NCBI GenBank assembly: GCA_009692945.1
Contig: SHYD01000008.1
Span: 1 to 51,923 of the forward strand
Reading direction: 5' to 3'
Length of the DNA: 51,923 nucleotides
Source: Dehalococcoidia bacterium
GTDB taxonomy: Bacteria; Chloroflexota; Dehalococcoidia; SHYD01
Both the position numbers and the translations under genes were made by a program. Below are positions 51,357 to 51,923 of this stretch, piece by piece (positions within the stretch are counted from its first letter, which is position 1; each line of letters begins with the position of its first letter). Under the pieces are notes generated by a model. It saw only the letters and a program-made list of their open reading frames with translations, had not been told where the DNA came from and did no database searches.

Positions 51357-51467
51357 TTTCAGACGATAACTGAACAGACTGCCTCCTTGCGTTGTGCTAC
51401 AGCGCAGTTTAAGATGATAACTGAACGAGTTTTCCGGAACCGGAAGCTGTCCAGTTATCGTCTGAAA
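51357..51467. repeat. Recombinase-type repeats between tRNA-Val and the integrase gene
   Basis: TTTCAGACGATAACTGAACAG (51357..51377) recurs inverted at 51447..51467 with one mismatch, and directly in a weaker form at 51408..51429 (TTTAAGATGATAACTGAACG). A TTCCGG-AA-CCGGAA dyad (51432..51445) lies between. Spacing and mixed orientation resemble arm-type or core binding sites of a tyrosine recombinase; they could also be ends of a tiny element. Confidence 0.65.
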
Positions 51468-51481
51468 GGGAGGCGTTTTCG

Positions 51482-51923
51482 ATGCCCACGGCCACGATCA
51501 CCCATCCTGCACCTGAAGTCAGCAAGGCGTTTCGCCTAGATTCTTTCAAGCGGCACCTGCGGGCCGAGAATAAAGCGGCCGCCACGGTGGTGGACTATGC
51601 CGCCGGGGTGGAGTTGTTCATGGCGTTCCTTGAGACGAAGGGGATGCCGCTCGACCCCACTGCCATCACCCGCGAGCATTGCGAGGAATTCATCTCGTGG
51701 ATGCTGAATGCCTGTCACAAGTGCGACGAACCGGCCTGCGTCCTCCCTGAGCACCGCTGGAAGCCCTACACGGCCGCAAACCGGTACCGCGGCATCCAGC
51801 AGTATTTCCGGTGGGTGGTGGACGAGGGCGACCGCCCTGACCATCCTATGCAGAAGATGCACCCGCCCAAGGTGGCGGAGCAACCGCCCGAGGTCCTGAC
51901 TCAAGACCAACTAGCCGCCCTGT
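51482..51923 (+). CDS. Tyrosine recombinase/integrase, N-terminal part (cut by window end)
   Basis: The ATG at 51482 has GGGAGG upstream and opens a frame that runs off the window (147 codons). Residues 17-110 form the core-binding SAM-like domain: FKRHLRAENKAAATVVDYAA, VELFMAFLETKG, ITREHCEEFISWML, TAANRYRGIQQYFRWVVDEG. HPPKVAEQPPEVLTQDQLAAL is the usual linker into the catalytic domain, which lies outside. A Cys/His insert (CHKCDEPAC) interrupts the helical domain and looks metal-binding. The position next to a tRNA gene marks an integrative element that would extend beyond the window. Confidence 0.88.
   Translation, partial: MPTATITHPAPEVSKAFRLDSFKRHLRAENKAAATVVDYAAGVELFMAFLETKGMPLDPTAITREHCEEFISWMLNACHKCDEPACVLPEHRWKPYTAANRYRGIQQYFRWVVDEGDRPDHPMQKMHPPKVAEQPPEVLTQDQLAAL

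Overview
The window looks like chromosomal DNA of a high-GC bacterium, most probably a Chloroflexota lineage (Dehalococcoidia or SAR202-like). This is inference from gene content and not a measured placement. The content includes a four-cysteine ribosomal protein L28, FakA/FakB, a UPF0182 membrane protein, an F420-type LLM oxidoreductase, actinobacteria-like phosphoinositide lipid genes, an EtfD/FadF-type quinone reductase, and many short C-rich intergenic repeats. An actinobacterial-type relative is the main alternative.

Layout. From 126 to 7847 (minus strand) lie dnaN, an amidohydrolase, an orphan hicB, mnmG, and degV/fakB with fakA. rpmB (plus strand, 8204) stands alone with its own promoter and terminator. 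From 8469 to 23383 (minus strand) runs a long arginine-biosynthesis block, read argC-argJ-argB-UPF0182-argD-AAA ATPase-alpha/beta hydrolase-argG-FKBP-SPFH-DUF4258-DUF2283-argH-rpe. It starts from a sigma70-like promoter at 23417..23446, next to a perfect CRP-type palindrome. A secreted seven-repeat RCC1 protein and an LLM oxidoreductase follow on the plus strand.

From 26717 to 32700 (minus strand) is a compact cluster: ino1, two LpxL/PatA-like acyltransferases, a PHP phosphoesterase, a PimA-like glycosyltransferase and a phosphatidylinositol-phosphate-synthase-like enzyme. Together these can be read as a pathway from glucose-6-phosphate through inositol-1-phosphate and PIP to PI and acylated PI-mannoside-like glycolipids.

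From 33119 the region is more accessory. It holds a four-gene hydrolase/dehydrogenase operon, fused remnants of a DGQHR-like gene and a P-type ATPase, a GNAT acetyltransferase, a type II toxin-antitoxin pair, a methyltransferase with a Wzz-like protein, a CopC/FN3 protein, a substrate-binding protein with RidA and FAH-family enzymes, an EtfD/FadF-like Fe-S oxidoreductase, ftsH and a Tat-exported solute-binding lipoprotein. It ends at tRNA-Val(UAC) followed at once by a tyrosine recombinase cut by the window edge, which looks like the start of an integrated element.

Non-autonomous mobile repeats are the main surprise between genes. Two families (about 180 bp, and about 330-370 bp C-rich) share GTA-beginning terminal inverted repeats, and several copies have 8-bp target duplications. 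One copy has inserted into what was probably an ATGA stop/start overlap inside the inositol-lipid operon, and its target duplication leaves both genes intact. Four genes carry a single extra base in a homopolymer run. This suggests either sequencing/assembly error or recent decay, and affects how those genes should be read.
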